Below, in pieces: positions 26,701-35,695 of a stretch of 64,000 nt of DNA. Position numbers and translations under genes: made by a program. Position 1 is the stretch's first letter; every line of letters starts with the position of its first letter. Origin of the DNA: G963677485 sp942492855 (GTDB lineage: Bacteria > Armatimonadota > HRBIN16); the NCBI GenBank assembly GCA_942492855.1, contig OW818647.1, forward strand, positions 3,596,001-3,660,000, read 5' to 3'. The notes below the pieces were generated by a model, which worked only from the letters and a program-made list of their open reading frames with translations, ran no database searches and was not told the DNA's origin.

Positions 26701-28915
26701 CGCGCTCTTCTGCTCACCAACTATGGAGCTGGGCATTGATATCGGGGGGTTGAGTGTCGTCCACATGCGCAATGTGCCACCTAATGCCTCGAACTACGTG
26801 CAGCGCTCAGGGCGAGCCGGACGTAGTGGGCAAGGAGCGCTTGTGTTTACTTATTGCTCCAGCTTCTCTGCACATGACCGTCACTACTACGCGGAACAGT
26901 CGGAGATGGTCTCAGGCGAAGTGAAGCCTGCTCGAATAGACCTTGTCAACGAGGAGCTGCTGCGTGCTCATCTCAATGCGCTGGTGATAAGTGATGTTGG
27001 ACTACCCTGTATCAATGACGGGGCTAACGGCAGACCTTCACTCGACCAGTTGCTGGATATGAACGCTGCTAACTATCCGTTATTGGCCGGTGTCAAAGAC
27101 GGCTTCAGCCTGACGAACGACGCGCGAAATGCCATAAAAGCGACGTTTAAAAAGGCTGTTGCGGATTTTGAACAGCTACTACTTCAACCGGGAAGCAGTT
27201 GGTATACCAATGACTGGGTAGATATCAATCTCAATTCATTGGTCGGTCAACTACACGCCGCGATGGAACGCTGGCGAAGTCTGTTCAGATCCGCCACGGC
27301 TCTACTTAATAGCGCAACTCAGGCGATCAATACAGGACTATATGGTGTCAGTAGTGACACATACAAAAAGCACGATCGCAATATGAAAATGGCCACCCGG
27401 CAGTTGCAGCTTCTACGCAACGATAGTGTGAGGTCGCAGGACCTGTCGGAGTTCTATCCATACAGATACCTTGCTTCCGAGGGCTTCCTGCCGGGATACA
27501 ACTTTACGAGGCTGCCACTTCGGGTGTTTGTGCCAACGGCGAATACCGGTGGTGAGTATATCTCTCGGCCCAGGCATATCGCATTACGGGAATTTGGTCC
27601 GCTGAATGTCATCTACTACAACGGCAGAAAATACAGGGTCAATCAGATGATCGTGCAGGATGCCGAATCGAACCTTAAAGACGCTAAAGTGAGCCTGAAA
27701 GCAGGTTATTACTTGGAGGGCGATCAGAAGAACCTGGAGATATGCCCGTTCTCAGGGGCCAACCTGGCTGATACCAACAATGTGATCTATCTCAACAACC
27801 TTATGGAAATGTCTGAGTCACGCTCAGAGCAGGTAGAACGTATCTCGTGCTCAGAAGAGGAACGGGTGTTAAAGGGTTACGAAATCGACACCTACTTCTC
27901 TGTGGACGGACAACAATTTGAACGCATCACAAAGGCCATTCTACGGTCTGACGGGGACCACATGCTCAACCTGCGATATATCCCCGCAGCACGATTGATT
28001 CACCTAAACAAGAAGTGGAACGCCAGCAAATCTGAGGGATTTCCCATTGGTATGACCAATGGCTTCTGGCATTCGTCGGTACCTGTACCAACACCGACCA
28101 GCACGGAGACTTATAAGCTAATCAAGCTGATCACCACGAACACGGCTGATGCCCTTTATATCGAGCCAGTGCTGCCACTAGCCCTTACTGCCGAGGGAGT
28201 GATCACACTGCAGTATGCTCTCAAGGCAGCGATTGAGCAGCTCTACGACGTGGAATCTAGTGAGATCGGCGTGAACTCAATCGGAGATAAGAAGGCCCCT
28301 AATATTCTCATCTACGAGGCAGCAGAGGGTAGTCTGGGTATTCTGTCACAGATCGTCCAGTCCCCTGATGCCTTCACGGCTGTGGTGCAAGCCGCCAAGC
28401 AGATATGCCGTTATGATGAGGAGGAGTATAAAGCCCCAGCCTCATATAGCGATCTGCTCAGTTACTATAACCAGCGCGACCACGCCAATATCGACAGGTT
28501 CCTCATACAGGGCGCACTAGACAAGCTGCTGGCCTGCAGTGTCGAGATCATGGGAACATCCGGCTACACAGATTATGAACAGCAATACCAGACGATGATT
28601 ACGAGCCTGGATCCAAACTCATCAATGGAGCGCACATTCATAGAATATCTCCACAAAAATAGCCTTCGGCTGCCCGATCTGGCCCAGCCCTATGTTGAAG
28701 GCATGTATTGCCAACCCGATTTCCTGTATAAAGAGCCTAAAGTCTGGATATTCATTGATGGAACTCCACACGACCTTCCCGAGGTCAAGGAAAAAGACAA
28801 GCAGCAACGCATGGCACTGCTGGCCAAGGGTGACCAATACTGGGTGTGGAACTACCATGATGAGCTGCCATCCGTTATCGCGAAGCGTCCCGACCTGTTT
28901 AAGAAGGTAAAGTAA
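23741..28915 (+). CDS. DEAD/DEAH helicase with DUF1998-like C-terminus (DISARM-like)
   Basis: The protein has 1724 residues and is the first gene of the defence operon, with AGGAGGT 4 bases before the ATG. The ATPase core shows VTSGTGSGKSL (Walker A, about 100-110), LVFDELHTYRG (Walker B, about 220-230) and GTSATMA (motif III, about 255). A long insertion follows, then the second RecA lobe with MELGIDIGGLSVVHM and QRSGRAGRSGQG (about 995-1030). The last 250 residues resemble DUF1998 (IYEAAEGSLGILSQIV around 1525). In DISARM the helicase (DrmA) and DUF1998 protein (DrmB) are separate; here both features are in one chain. The product probably acts on invading DNA. Confidence 0.85.
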   Translation: MDVFTIHQKVMQDYKDYIESFISISDPEIRVVVQDALAKGKLWHQPLLQFNPSYAQAGPVQDLVAQGKLHPQLGKLFKDYTLYQHQLKAIELGNADNDFVVTSGTGSGKSLTYISTIFQHLFSNPDHPGVCAIIVYPMNALINSQTKEIQSYEKNYEHLTGTAFPFICGQYTGQEDEQTRARFRENPPHILLTNYMMLELLLTRSQEHPIRDAIFNNLKYLVFDELHTYRGRQGSDVAMLIRRISAKCKHHITCIGTSATMASTGDEQTKLKQVAEVASTIFGRKINSNQVVSEQLTRSLSGEQGDPSQMELHQAIGSPTYPDGSADALRKHPVAMWLESNAAIEMTDGHLVRHRPQTKQQIVTALSLASDRTEEECEMSLERVLNWINAVNEEIQKSKSHSTILPYKLHQFIAQTGSVYTTLEQGVGRYITLESDIYKPEDQNTKIYPNVFSRASGHPFICVSKIGDRLEPREFNDYSDDDEEGNAADGYLIVGEDIWDPVNDIGELDNAWIKTTRQGTVPEKRYAARFPVKLYFDRSGKCSDVNTMEYWGWFMAAPLLFDPTAGVFWDPKTKDYAKLTKLGSEGRSTSTTITTFSILNQLHDAKFNQRDQKLLSFTDNRQDAALQAGHFNDFVKIIQLRSALYHALKSADSHTLSFSNLGAAVYQRLGLSFPSFANVDSEPPIAAIRQDYINTFEAYLVYQAIEDLRRSWKIVLPDLEQCGLLNVEYKYINELVEDDGFWLDTPIVNHMGIDDRKEFITAILDYFRHEYALCSNNYLTIAKLRENGQIFKEKLRSPWSLDSNEELRQPFVLRLDPLKRSAQSSKSIGFRSALGKYIKMVALDHGINPGEFKDADYRDFILNLMNKLTSATYIVKTEAKDQNSQSVPVYQLNLDKIIWQFGDGSVVRPDLVKIRSYKKYKPKPNTFFRSLYMRDMHQMKRWQAQDHTGQLNNDTRLDREDKFRADWYLDTLPKTLDEGKIRTDSINALFCSPTMELGIDIGGLSVVHMRNVPPNASNYVQRSGRAGRSGQGALVFTYCSSFSAHDRHYYAEQSEMVSGEVKPARIDLVNEELLRAHLNALVISDVGLPCINDGANGRPSLDQLLDMNAANYPLLAGVKDGFSLTNDARNAIKATFKKAVADFEQLLLQPGSSWYTNDWVDINLNSLVGQLHAAMERWRSLFRSATALLNSATQAINTGLYGVSSDTYKKHDRNMKMATRQLQLLRNDSVRSQDLSEFYPYRYLASEGFLPGYNFTRLPLRVFVPTANTGGEYISRPRHIALREFGPLNVIYYNGRKYRVNQMIVQDAESNLKDAKVSLKAGYYLEGDQKNLEICPFSGANLADTNNVIYLNNLMEMSESRSEQVERISCSEEERVLKGYEIDTYFSVDGQQFERITKAILRSDGDHMLNLRYIPAARLIHLNKKWNASKSEGFPIGMTNGFWHSSVPVPTPTSTETYKLIKLITTNTADALYIEPVLPLALTAEGVITLQYALKAAIEQLYDVESSEIGVNSIGDKKAPNILIYEAAEGSLGILSQIVQSPDAFTAVVQAAKQICRYDEEEYKAPASYSDLLSYYNQRDHANIDRFLIQGALDKLLACSVEIMGTSGYTDYEQQYQTMITSLDPNSSMERTFIEYLHKNSLRLPDLAQPYVEGMYCQPDFLYKEPKVWIFIDGTPHDLPEVKEKDKQQRMALLAKGDQYWVWNYHDELPSVIAKRPDLFKKVK

Positions 28916-28916
28916 A

Positions 28917-31808
28917 TTGAGCACTACATATTCACCAGGCAAACTTGTTCGCCTACGTGATCGCATTTGGGTGGTAATGCCCACCGATGACACCGATCTG
29001 CTTATGGTGAAGCCCTTAGGTGGAACTGATGATGAAATGACCGGTATCTACCTACCTCTAGGTATACCGTCAGATGTTCCCAAGGATGCCTCATTCAGCC
29101 CTCCTGCGATGGAGGATATAGGCGATATCTCTACCGCACGCCTTTTATATGATTCTGCCCGGCTCGCTTTCCGGAACGGAGCAGGGCCATTTCGTTGCCT
29201 GGCAAAGCTCTCTTTCCGCCCAAGACCATACCAAATCGTGCCTCTAATCATGGCCTTGCGCCAGGATACGGTCAGGTTGCTGGTGGCAGACGACGTGGGT
29301 GTGGGTAAGACGATCGAGGCACTACTTATTATTCGGGAGATGTTGGAACGGCGTAAGATCAAGCGGTTTGCCATTGTCTGTCTGCCTCATCTTTGCGACC
29401 AGTGGCAGCAGGAGATTCGCACTAAGCTCGATATCGATGCGGTAATTATCCGCAGCAACACTCAGGCTCGACTTGACCGGGAGATTCAGGGTGATACCAG
29501 CGTGTTCGAGTACTACCCCTATCAAATCATTAGCATCGACTACATTAAGTCCGACACGCGCAGCACGCTGTTTGTGCAGCAGTGCCCAGAACTGGTCGTG
29601 GTAGACGAAATGCATACGTGTGCCAGACCGTCTGGTGCCTCGGTCACGCAGCAGCAGCGCTTTCACCTTGTGAACAGAATAGCCGCGAAGCCGAACCAGC
29701 ACCTGGTGATGTTGACCGCAACCCCACATAGCGGGAAAGCTGAGGAATTCCAATCTATCATCGGTCTGCTCGGGGCTGATTTTAGAGATATGGACCTGCA
29801 GGCCAGCACACCCGAACACCGTAAATCGCTCGCACGCCACTTTGTGCAGCGGAAACGCGCTGATGTGTCTAAATGGATGGATGAAGATACCCCATTCCCC
29901 ACAAGAGATGCCTTCGAATGGTCGTATCCGCTATCACCTGAGTATCTGAAATTCTTCGAAGATATCCTGCAATTTGCCCGTAAAATGCTGCAGGTTGATA
30001 CAGCCAACACCACACGTAAGCGGGTTCACTACTGGACTGCACTGGCACTTTTGCGTGGGGTGATGTCAAGCCCGGATGCTGGCATCAAGATGCTGAACAC
30101 ACGTGCAGATAAGCTTGCGGCGGAGCTCACCGTAGATGACGTTGCACCTGTATTGGAAGATGAAACTGACGCACAGCGAGACGACATCTCTACTGATAAT
30201 CCCGTCCGCGACATAGATTACGGCTTTGAGGGCGATAATGCTCCAGTGCAAGTGACGGAGCAGATGGACTGGACTGACTACCAAAAACGCCAGTTGCGGG
30301 AGTTCGCACAGCAGTTAGAAGGACTGCGAACAGAGGTCCTTGACCAAAAGCTATTTGCCGCCTCTATCGTGTTGGACGATTGGATCAAACACGGTTTTCA
30401 ACCGGTGGTGTTCTGCCGATATATAGAAACCGCCAACTACCTGAACGACCAACTCAAGCCGCTTCTGCAGAAAAAACACCCCAACATCCATGTTGCTGTG
30501 ATTACCAGCGAGCTGCCTGATGATCTGCGCCGTCAGCAAATAGATGACCTAAAGGGCAAACGTCCGGTCTGTCTCATCGCCACTGACTGCCTAAGTGAGG
30601 GTATCAACCTGCAGGAGACCTTTACCGCTGTGCTCCATTACGATTTGCCATGGAACCCTAACCGGCTGGAGCAGAGAGAGGGCAGAGTAGACCGATATGG
30701 ACAGAGCTCCAAAGAGGTGAAAGCGTGCCTGATATACGGCGAAGATAACCCGATTGACGGTATCGTGCTTGATGTGCTTTTGCGCAAGGTGCGTGAGATA
30801 AAAAGAACCATCGGAATCAACGTGCCTTTTCCAGAGGACTCCCAAAGCATCATCGACACCATCACCCATGCTTTATTGATCAATCCTGACCGTCACGTCA
30901 AAACTTCCAAAGCGGGTAAACAACTTCAATTCGATTTTGGTGATTTCCCCGAAGCTAAAAATGCCGGAACGAATATCACTCAGAAAATTGATGAAGCCGC
31001 CAATAGAGAGAGGACTTCTCGCGACATCTTTGCGCAGAACGCCATCAAGGCGCAGGAGGTTGCTCAAGACCTGAAGGCTGTGGATGAAGCGATTGGCAAT
31101 GTCAGCACCGTGCGAGAATTTGTGACAGCGACGCTGCAACGCCTTGGAGTGCAGTGCCTGCAAAACAAGCGCGGTTACGAACTGATGAAACCCAACCTAC
31201 CTGAGCATCTGAAACTGCTGCTGCCGTCAAAGGGCGATAGTTTTAAAATCAGTTTCGACTCACCCACACCAGATGGATATACCTACCTGGGACGAAACCA
31301 TCCCTTTGTGGAGCAGCTCTGTCAGTTTGTCATGGCCAATACTATGAACCGTCAGGGGATGCGCGCAGCACGCACCGCGGTCATTCGCACCAGCCAGGTA
31401 GATACTATGACCACGATCATGCTATTCCGCTGCCGTAATGTGATTCAACATGGTAAAGAACACCATCAGATTGTGGCTGAGGAGATGCTGCTGTGGGGAT
31501 GGAAGGGCACTCCTGAGCAGAAAGAGTTCATCGAGCATGAACAGGCAAAGCAGCTTCTGAGCGAGGCTCGGGCATCGAAAAATATGACCGTCTATGAAGC
31601 CGAACCTTTCCTGCAAGGCTCTGTGGATATGCTTGAGCAGTTGCAACCTGACCTCAATCGACTTGCGGAGAAGCAGTCACAGGCTCTTGTGCAAGCGCAC
31701 GAACGCTTTAGTGCGCTGCTAGACAAACAGAAATTCCAGGTGGTCTATCCTGTATTGCCTATGGACTTCATGGGTATCTATGTTTTGGTTCCGGAGGCCA
31801 GGGCATGA
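28917..31808 (+). CDS. SNF2-type helicase, DrmD-like
   Basis: The protein has 963 residues and starts with TTG one base after the previous stop. Motifs are ADDVGVGKTIEA (Walker A, about 122-133), VVVDEMHTCA (DExH, about 228-237), MLTATPHSGK (about 263-272), and a second lobe with ATDCLSEGINLQ and NRLEQREGRVDRYGQ (about 552-600). This is the SWI/SNF helicase family to which DrmD of class 1 DISARM belongs. The C-terminal 250 residues are family-specific and helical. It is coupled to the methylase gene by an ATGA overlap. I infer a DNA-translocating role in the defence complex. Confidence 0.88.
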   Translation: MSTTYSPGKLVRLRDRIWVVMPTDDTDLLMVKPLGGTDDEMTGIYLPLGIPSDVPKDASFSPPAMEDIGDISTARLLYDSARLAFRNGAGPFRCLAKLSFRPRPYQIVPLIMALRQDTVRLLVADDVGVGKTIEALLIIREMLERRKIKRFAIVCLPHLCDQWQQEIRTKLDIDAVIIRSNTQARLDREIQGDTSVFEYYPYQIISIDYIKSDTRSTLFVQQCPELVVVDEMHTCARPSGASVTQQQRFHLVNRIAAKPNQHLVMLTATPHSGKAEEFQSIIGLLGADFRDMDLQASTPEHRKSLARHFVQRKRADVSKWMDEDTPFPTRDAFEWSYPLSPEYLKFFEDILQFARKMLQVDTANTTRKRVHYWTALALLRGVMSSPDAGIKMLNTRADKLAAELTVDDVAPVLEDETDAQRDDISTDNPVRDIDYGFEGDNAPVQVTEQMDWTDYQKRQLREFAQQLEGLRTEVLDQKLFAASIVLDDWIKHGFQPVVFCRYIETANYLNDQLKPLLQKKHPNIHVAVITSELPDDLRRQQIDDLKGKRPVCLIATDCLSEGINLQETFTAVLHYDLPWNPNRLEQREGRVDRYGQSSKEVKACLIYGEDNPIDGIVLDVLLRKVREIKRTIGINVPFPEDSQSIIDTITHALLINPDRHVKTSKAGKQLQFDFGDFPEAKNAGTNITQKIDEAANRERTSRDIFAQNAIKAQEVAQDLKAVDEAIGNVSTVREFVTATLQRLGVQCLQNKRGYELMKPNLPEHLKLLLPSKGDSFKISFDSPTPDGYTYLGRNHPFVEQLCQFVMANTMNRQGMRAARTAVIRTSQVDTMTTIMLFRCRNVIQHGKEHHQIVAEEMLLWGWKGTPEQKEFIEHEQAKQLLSEARASKNMTVYEAEPFLQGSVDMLEQLQPDLNRLAEKQSQALVQAHERFSALLDKQKFQVVYPVLPMDFMGIYVLVPEARA

Positions 31809-34800
31809 ACAACACCATCATCAGAATCGAGGGCTCGATCTTCTCACCTGATATTCTGGACCGACTAGAGGATACGCCCAGTCAGGCGCCTGCAACATAC
31901 GGCTTGCCTGCTGCTGTGAAAGTTAAAGACGAAATCGCCAGAGCATGGGCTTTTGCACAGGATGACTGGCAGAAATTCCAGAACCGCTTGAACACCCTGT
32001 CACCAGATAGTGCTGCCACCACAGAAACCCGTAACTACTGGATTATCCCGTTGCTGGAACGTCTTGACTACCGGCTTGAATACCGCTCGAAGGCCGAGGA
32101 GATCAACGGGAAACTCTACCCCATCTCTCACAGAGCGGTCAACAGGGGCAACCTGCCTGTGCATATTGTGGGCTATAACGACAAGAATGGCTTGGACAGA
32201 CGCCCGGAGAACGCATCGACCAGGATGTCTGCCCATGCACTTTTGCAGGAGTTCCTGAACCTTGATGAGCAGTTATATGGAATAGTCACCAACGGTAAAA
32301 TTATCCGTCTGCTGCGTGACAGCTCCCGCCTGGTTAAGTTGAGCTATCTGGAATTTGACCTTGATCAGATACTTGGCGATGAGCTCTACTCCGAATTTGC
32401 TCTGCTCTACCGGCTCTTACACGCCACGCGTATGCCCAGTTCAACAGATACTGCGGCTGATAGCTTAATAGAAAAGTATCATCAGGACTCGTTGGAATCC
32501 GGTGCGCGAATACGCAGTGGGCTCTCAAATGCTGTGGAAAATGCGATTGTGAATTTCGGCAACGGGTTTTTGAAGCATCCGCAAAACACAGAGCTACGCA
32601 GACAGGTGGATAGTGGTGGACTGACAGCCCAAAGTTACTACCAAAAGCTGCTACGCCTCATCTATCGTCTGCTTTTCCTGATGGTGATTGAAGAGCGCGA
32701 CCTAGTATACCCGGAGGGAACTGCCACAGTACAGCGTGAACTCTACCGGAAATACTACAGCATCTATCGGTTGCGTCTGCTCTCTGAAAAGCGCTTCCTC
32801 GCCGATCCGCGTCACGACGACCTCTGGATGTCTCTCATGGCCACTTTTTCGCTGTTTGAATCATCGGGTTTAGGCGAAAAGCTCGGTATCGCTTCGCTGG
32901 CAGGCGACCTGTTTGGACGCGAGGCGATCGGGCAGTTGGCTGACTGCACACTGGGTAACGACGTGCTGCTGGGCTGCCTGCGCTCACTGAGCCTTTACGA
33001 ACACCCCGACAACCGTCAGCTTATCCGCGTGAATTACGGGGCATTGAACGTAGAGGAGTTTGGCTCGGTGTATGAAGGGCTGCTCGAATATCAACCCGTG
33101 TTCACCAGCGATGGCGGTAGTGCTGGATTTGGATTTACACACGGTGATGAGCGTGCCGCCACCGGATCCCACTACACCCCCGATGAGCTTGTGCAGCCGC
33201 TGATTAAGCATTCGTTGGATTACCTAATTACTGACCGTTTGAAAGAACCGCGTGCTGAGCAAGCCCTCCTCAGTCTTCGCGTCGCCGACATCTCCTGCGG
33301 CTCCGGCCACATATTATTGGCCGCGGCCCGGCGGATTGCGACGGAGTTGGCGAAACTGCGCACGGGGGAGGATCAGCCATCACCCACGGCCTACCGTGCA
33401 GCTCTACGGGATGTGATTCGGGAATGCATCTACGGGGTAGACCTGAACCCGCTGGCGGTGGAGCTGTGTAAGGTGGCGTTGTGGCTGGAGGCGCATAACC
33501 CCGGCCAACCGCTAAACTTCCTTGACCACCACATCAAATGCGGAAACTCCATTGTGGGCTATCTCAGCCGCGAAGAATTGGATAAAGGTGTTCCGGACGA
33601 GGCATTTAAGGCGATGCCGGGTGATGATAAAGAGTTCGGTGCTGCGCTGCGAAAGCTGAATAAGAATGAGCGGGAGAATAAAGATCAAATCGTGATGGAC
33701 TTCTCCCCCGAGGTTCGGAAACATCTTGATGCGGTTCTGGCACAGTGGCATACGCTTTCGTCAATGCCTGAGCGAGTGCCTGCGGAGATAGAGGAGAAGA
33801 AGTCACGTTTCGCTGCGTTCTCCGCTGGACAAGATACCTGGATATTGAACCAGATCGCCGCGATCCCAATCGCCCAGTTCTATATTCCAAAGACAGTCAA
33901 AAACGCCAAAAAGATCATCACCAATGCGAAATACTTGCCCTACGTGCGAGATGGCCTCACACCTGTCGGCCAAGCCACCGCGGAGGCCTGGGCCACCGCT
34001 AGACAGAAGCGCTTCTTCCACTGGTTCCTTGAGTTCCCAGAGACCATGGCAGGGGGAGGGTTTGATTGCATTCTAGGTAACCCTCCATATTTAGGTGGTA
34101 AAAAGATAAGCGGTATCTATGGACATGTATTTTGTGAATACGCCAAATGGGCATATGCACCTACCGGAATTAGTGATCTCGTTACATTTTTCCTAAAGCG
34201 TATCTATGGCTTGTTGAAACCAACTGGTTTCATGGCCCTCATCACCACAAACTCGGTTATCGATAGCGATATACGGAGAGATGGGTTAATGCAGTTGCTT
34301 GAATCAGGTGGCCGCATTAACATGGCTGTGCGCGGTGTAAAGTGGAGTGGAACTGCCAACCTTGTAGTCTCTGAGTTTTCGATTAGCAAGAGTCATTACC
34401 ATCATTTCTGTGTATTAGATGGTAAGGTAGTTGAAATGATTAACGCGTTTTTTGAAGACGGCAGTCAGACGGCAGATCCTCTATCGATATCGGATAATAT
34501 GCGACGTGTTTTTCAGGGGTCGATATTTCTAGGTGAAGGGTTCCTGATCAGCAGTGAGGAGGCTAAAAGTCTCATAGTACACGATCCTATAAATTGTCAA
34601 GTGATATTCCCGACATATAACGGCAGCGATATGAATAGTTCGCCAGACCAATCACCTCAGCGGTCGATCATTAACTTTTTTGATTGGGGCATACAACGCG
34701 CCCACCAGTATTATGATTGCTTCCATATTTTAGAGCAAAGAGTCAAACCACAAAGAGACATAGTTGTTGCCAAGGGGAAACAGATACATGAATATGATTT

Positions 34801-35695
34801 TTGGAAATACTGGGACAAACGCCCGTATCTATACTCCTCCATCAGTTCATTGGTACATTGCTTTGTCGTTGCACTAGTTACTAAATACCTAAACTTTTCC
34901 CGAGTAACGACAGACAGCATATTCTCGCACAAACTTTGTGTTTTCTCTACTGACCGTTGGGATCTTTATTCTGTAGTGCAATCAACCTTACATGATGTAT
35001 GGGTTCGTAAATACAGTAGTTCGCTCGGTCAGACACTCAATTACTCACCATCGGATTGCTTTATCACTTATGCATTCCCGCGGGGGCTTTGGCAGAAACC
35101 AAACCCTACGCTGGCAGCTATTGGCAAGAACTACCACCAGCACCGCAAGGCACTGATGCTCTCACTCTGGTTGGGTTTGACGGATCTCTACAACCTGTTC
35201 CACATCTGCGAACTCACACCCGAAATGGTGGCAAAGGCCCGCCAAACACGTCCCGCCGATGCCGGTGAAGGTCACCGGTTGGCGAAAAAGCTGCGTGAGC
35301 TACGCCGGATGAATGCCACCGAAGGCAGTGACCAGCCGCCATGCGAACCGGATGAGGAGTTGGATCAGGTGGAGCTATTCACCGATACGCAGCAGTGCTA
35401 TGAGGCGCTTCTGGAGCTGCGCCACCTGCATGTGCAGATGGATCTCGCGGTGCGTGACGCCTACGGCTGGCAGGATTTGAACCTGGAGCATGGCTTTTAC
35501 GAGGTCGACACCTTGGCCGAGAACGACCGCGTGCGCTACACCATCAGTCCCGCCGCGCGTAAGGAGCTGCTCCGTCGGCTGCTGGAGCTGAACCTCCAGC
35601 GCGCTGCTGAGGAGGCCGAGGCGAAAGCCGCCGCTACTCCGGCCAAGCCCAAGCGGGGGAAGAAGGCGAGTGCGGATGGGGGGTTGTTTGAATGA
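31805..35695 (+). CDS. Eco57I-type N6-adenine DNA methyltransferase (DrmMI-like)
   Basis: The protein has 1296 residues. It has an N-terminal helical region (1-480), then an SAM-binding site (VADISCGSGHILLAA, about 492-506), GVDLNPLAVELCKVALWLEA (about 545-565), and the catalytic NPPY motif in ILGNPPYLGG (about 757-760). The C-terminal part ends in a Lys/Ala-rich tail. Large Eco57I-like methylases mark host DNA in class 1 DISARM and in type IIG/BREX-like systems; no nuclease motif is evident here. From NPPY to about 35080 the DNA becomes noticeably more AT-rich than on either side, fitting an exchanged target-recognition module. ATGA overlaps link it to both neighbours. Confidence 0.9.
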   Translation: MNNTIIRIEGSIFSPDILDRLEDTPSQAPATYGLPAAVKVKDEIARAWAFAQDDWQKFQNRLNTLSPDSAATTETRNYWIIPLLERLDYRLEYRSKAEEINGKLYPISHRAVNRGNLPVHIVGYNDKNGLDRRPENASTRMSAHALLQEFLNLDEQLYGIVTNGKIIRLLRDSSRLVKLSYLEFDLDQILGDELYSEFALLYRLLHATRMPSSTDTAADSLIEKYHQDSLESGARIRSGLSNAVENAIVNFGNGFLKHPQNTELRRQVDSGGLTAQSYYQKLLRLIYRLLFLMVIEERDLVYPEGTATVQRELYRKYYSIYRLRLLSEKRFLADPRHDDLWMSLMATFSLFESSGLGEKLGIASLAGDLFGREAIGQLADCTLGNDVLLGCLRSLSLYEHPDNRQLIRVNYGALNVEEFGSVYEGLLEYQPVFTSDGGSAGFGFTHGDERAATGSHYTPDELVQPLIKHSLDYLITDRLKEPRAEQALLSLRVADISCGSGHILLAAARRIATELAKLRTGEDQPSPTAYRAALRDVIRECIYGVDLNPLAVELCKVALWLEAHNPGQPLNFLDHHIKCGNSIVGYLSREELDKGVPDEAFKAMPGDDKEFGAALRKLNKNERENKDQIVMDFSPEVRKHLDAVLAQWHTLSSMPERVPAEIEEKKSRFAAFSAGQDTWILNQIAAIPIAQFYIPKTVKNAKKIITNAKYLPYVRDGLTPVGQATAEAWATARQKRFFHWFLEFPETMAGGGFDCILGNPPYLGGKKISGIYGHVFCEYAKWAYAPTGISDLVTFFLKRIYGLLKPTGFMALITTNSVIDSDIRRDGLMQLLESGGRINMAVRGVKWSGTANLVVSEFSISKSHYHHFCVLDGKVVEMINAFFEDGSQTADPLSISDNMRRVFQGSIFLGEGFLISSEEAKSLIVHDPINCQVIFPTYNGSDMNSSPDQSPQRSIINFFDWGIQRAHQYYDCFHILEQRVKPQRDIVVAKGKQIHEYDFWKYWDKRPYLYSSISSLVHCFVVALVTKYLNFSRVTTDSIFSHKLCVFSTDRWDLYSVVQSTLHDVWVRKYSSSLGQTLNYSPSDCFITYAFPRGLWQKPNPTLAAIGKNYHQHRKALMLSLWLGLTDLYNLFHICELTPEMVAKARQTRPADAGEGHRLAKKLRELRRMNATEGSDQPPCEPDEELDQVELFTDTQQCYEALLELRHLHVQMDLAVRDAYGWQDLNLEHGFYEVDTLAENDRVRYTISPAARKELLRRLLELNLQRAAEEAEAKAAATPAKPKRGKKASADGGLFE

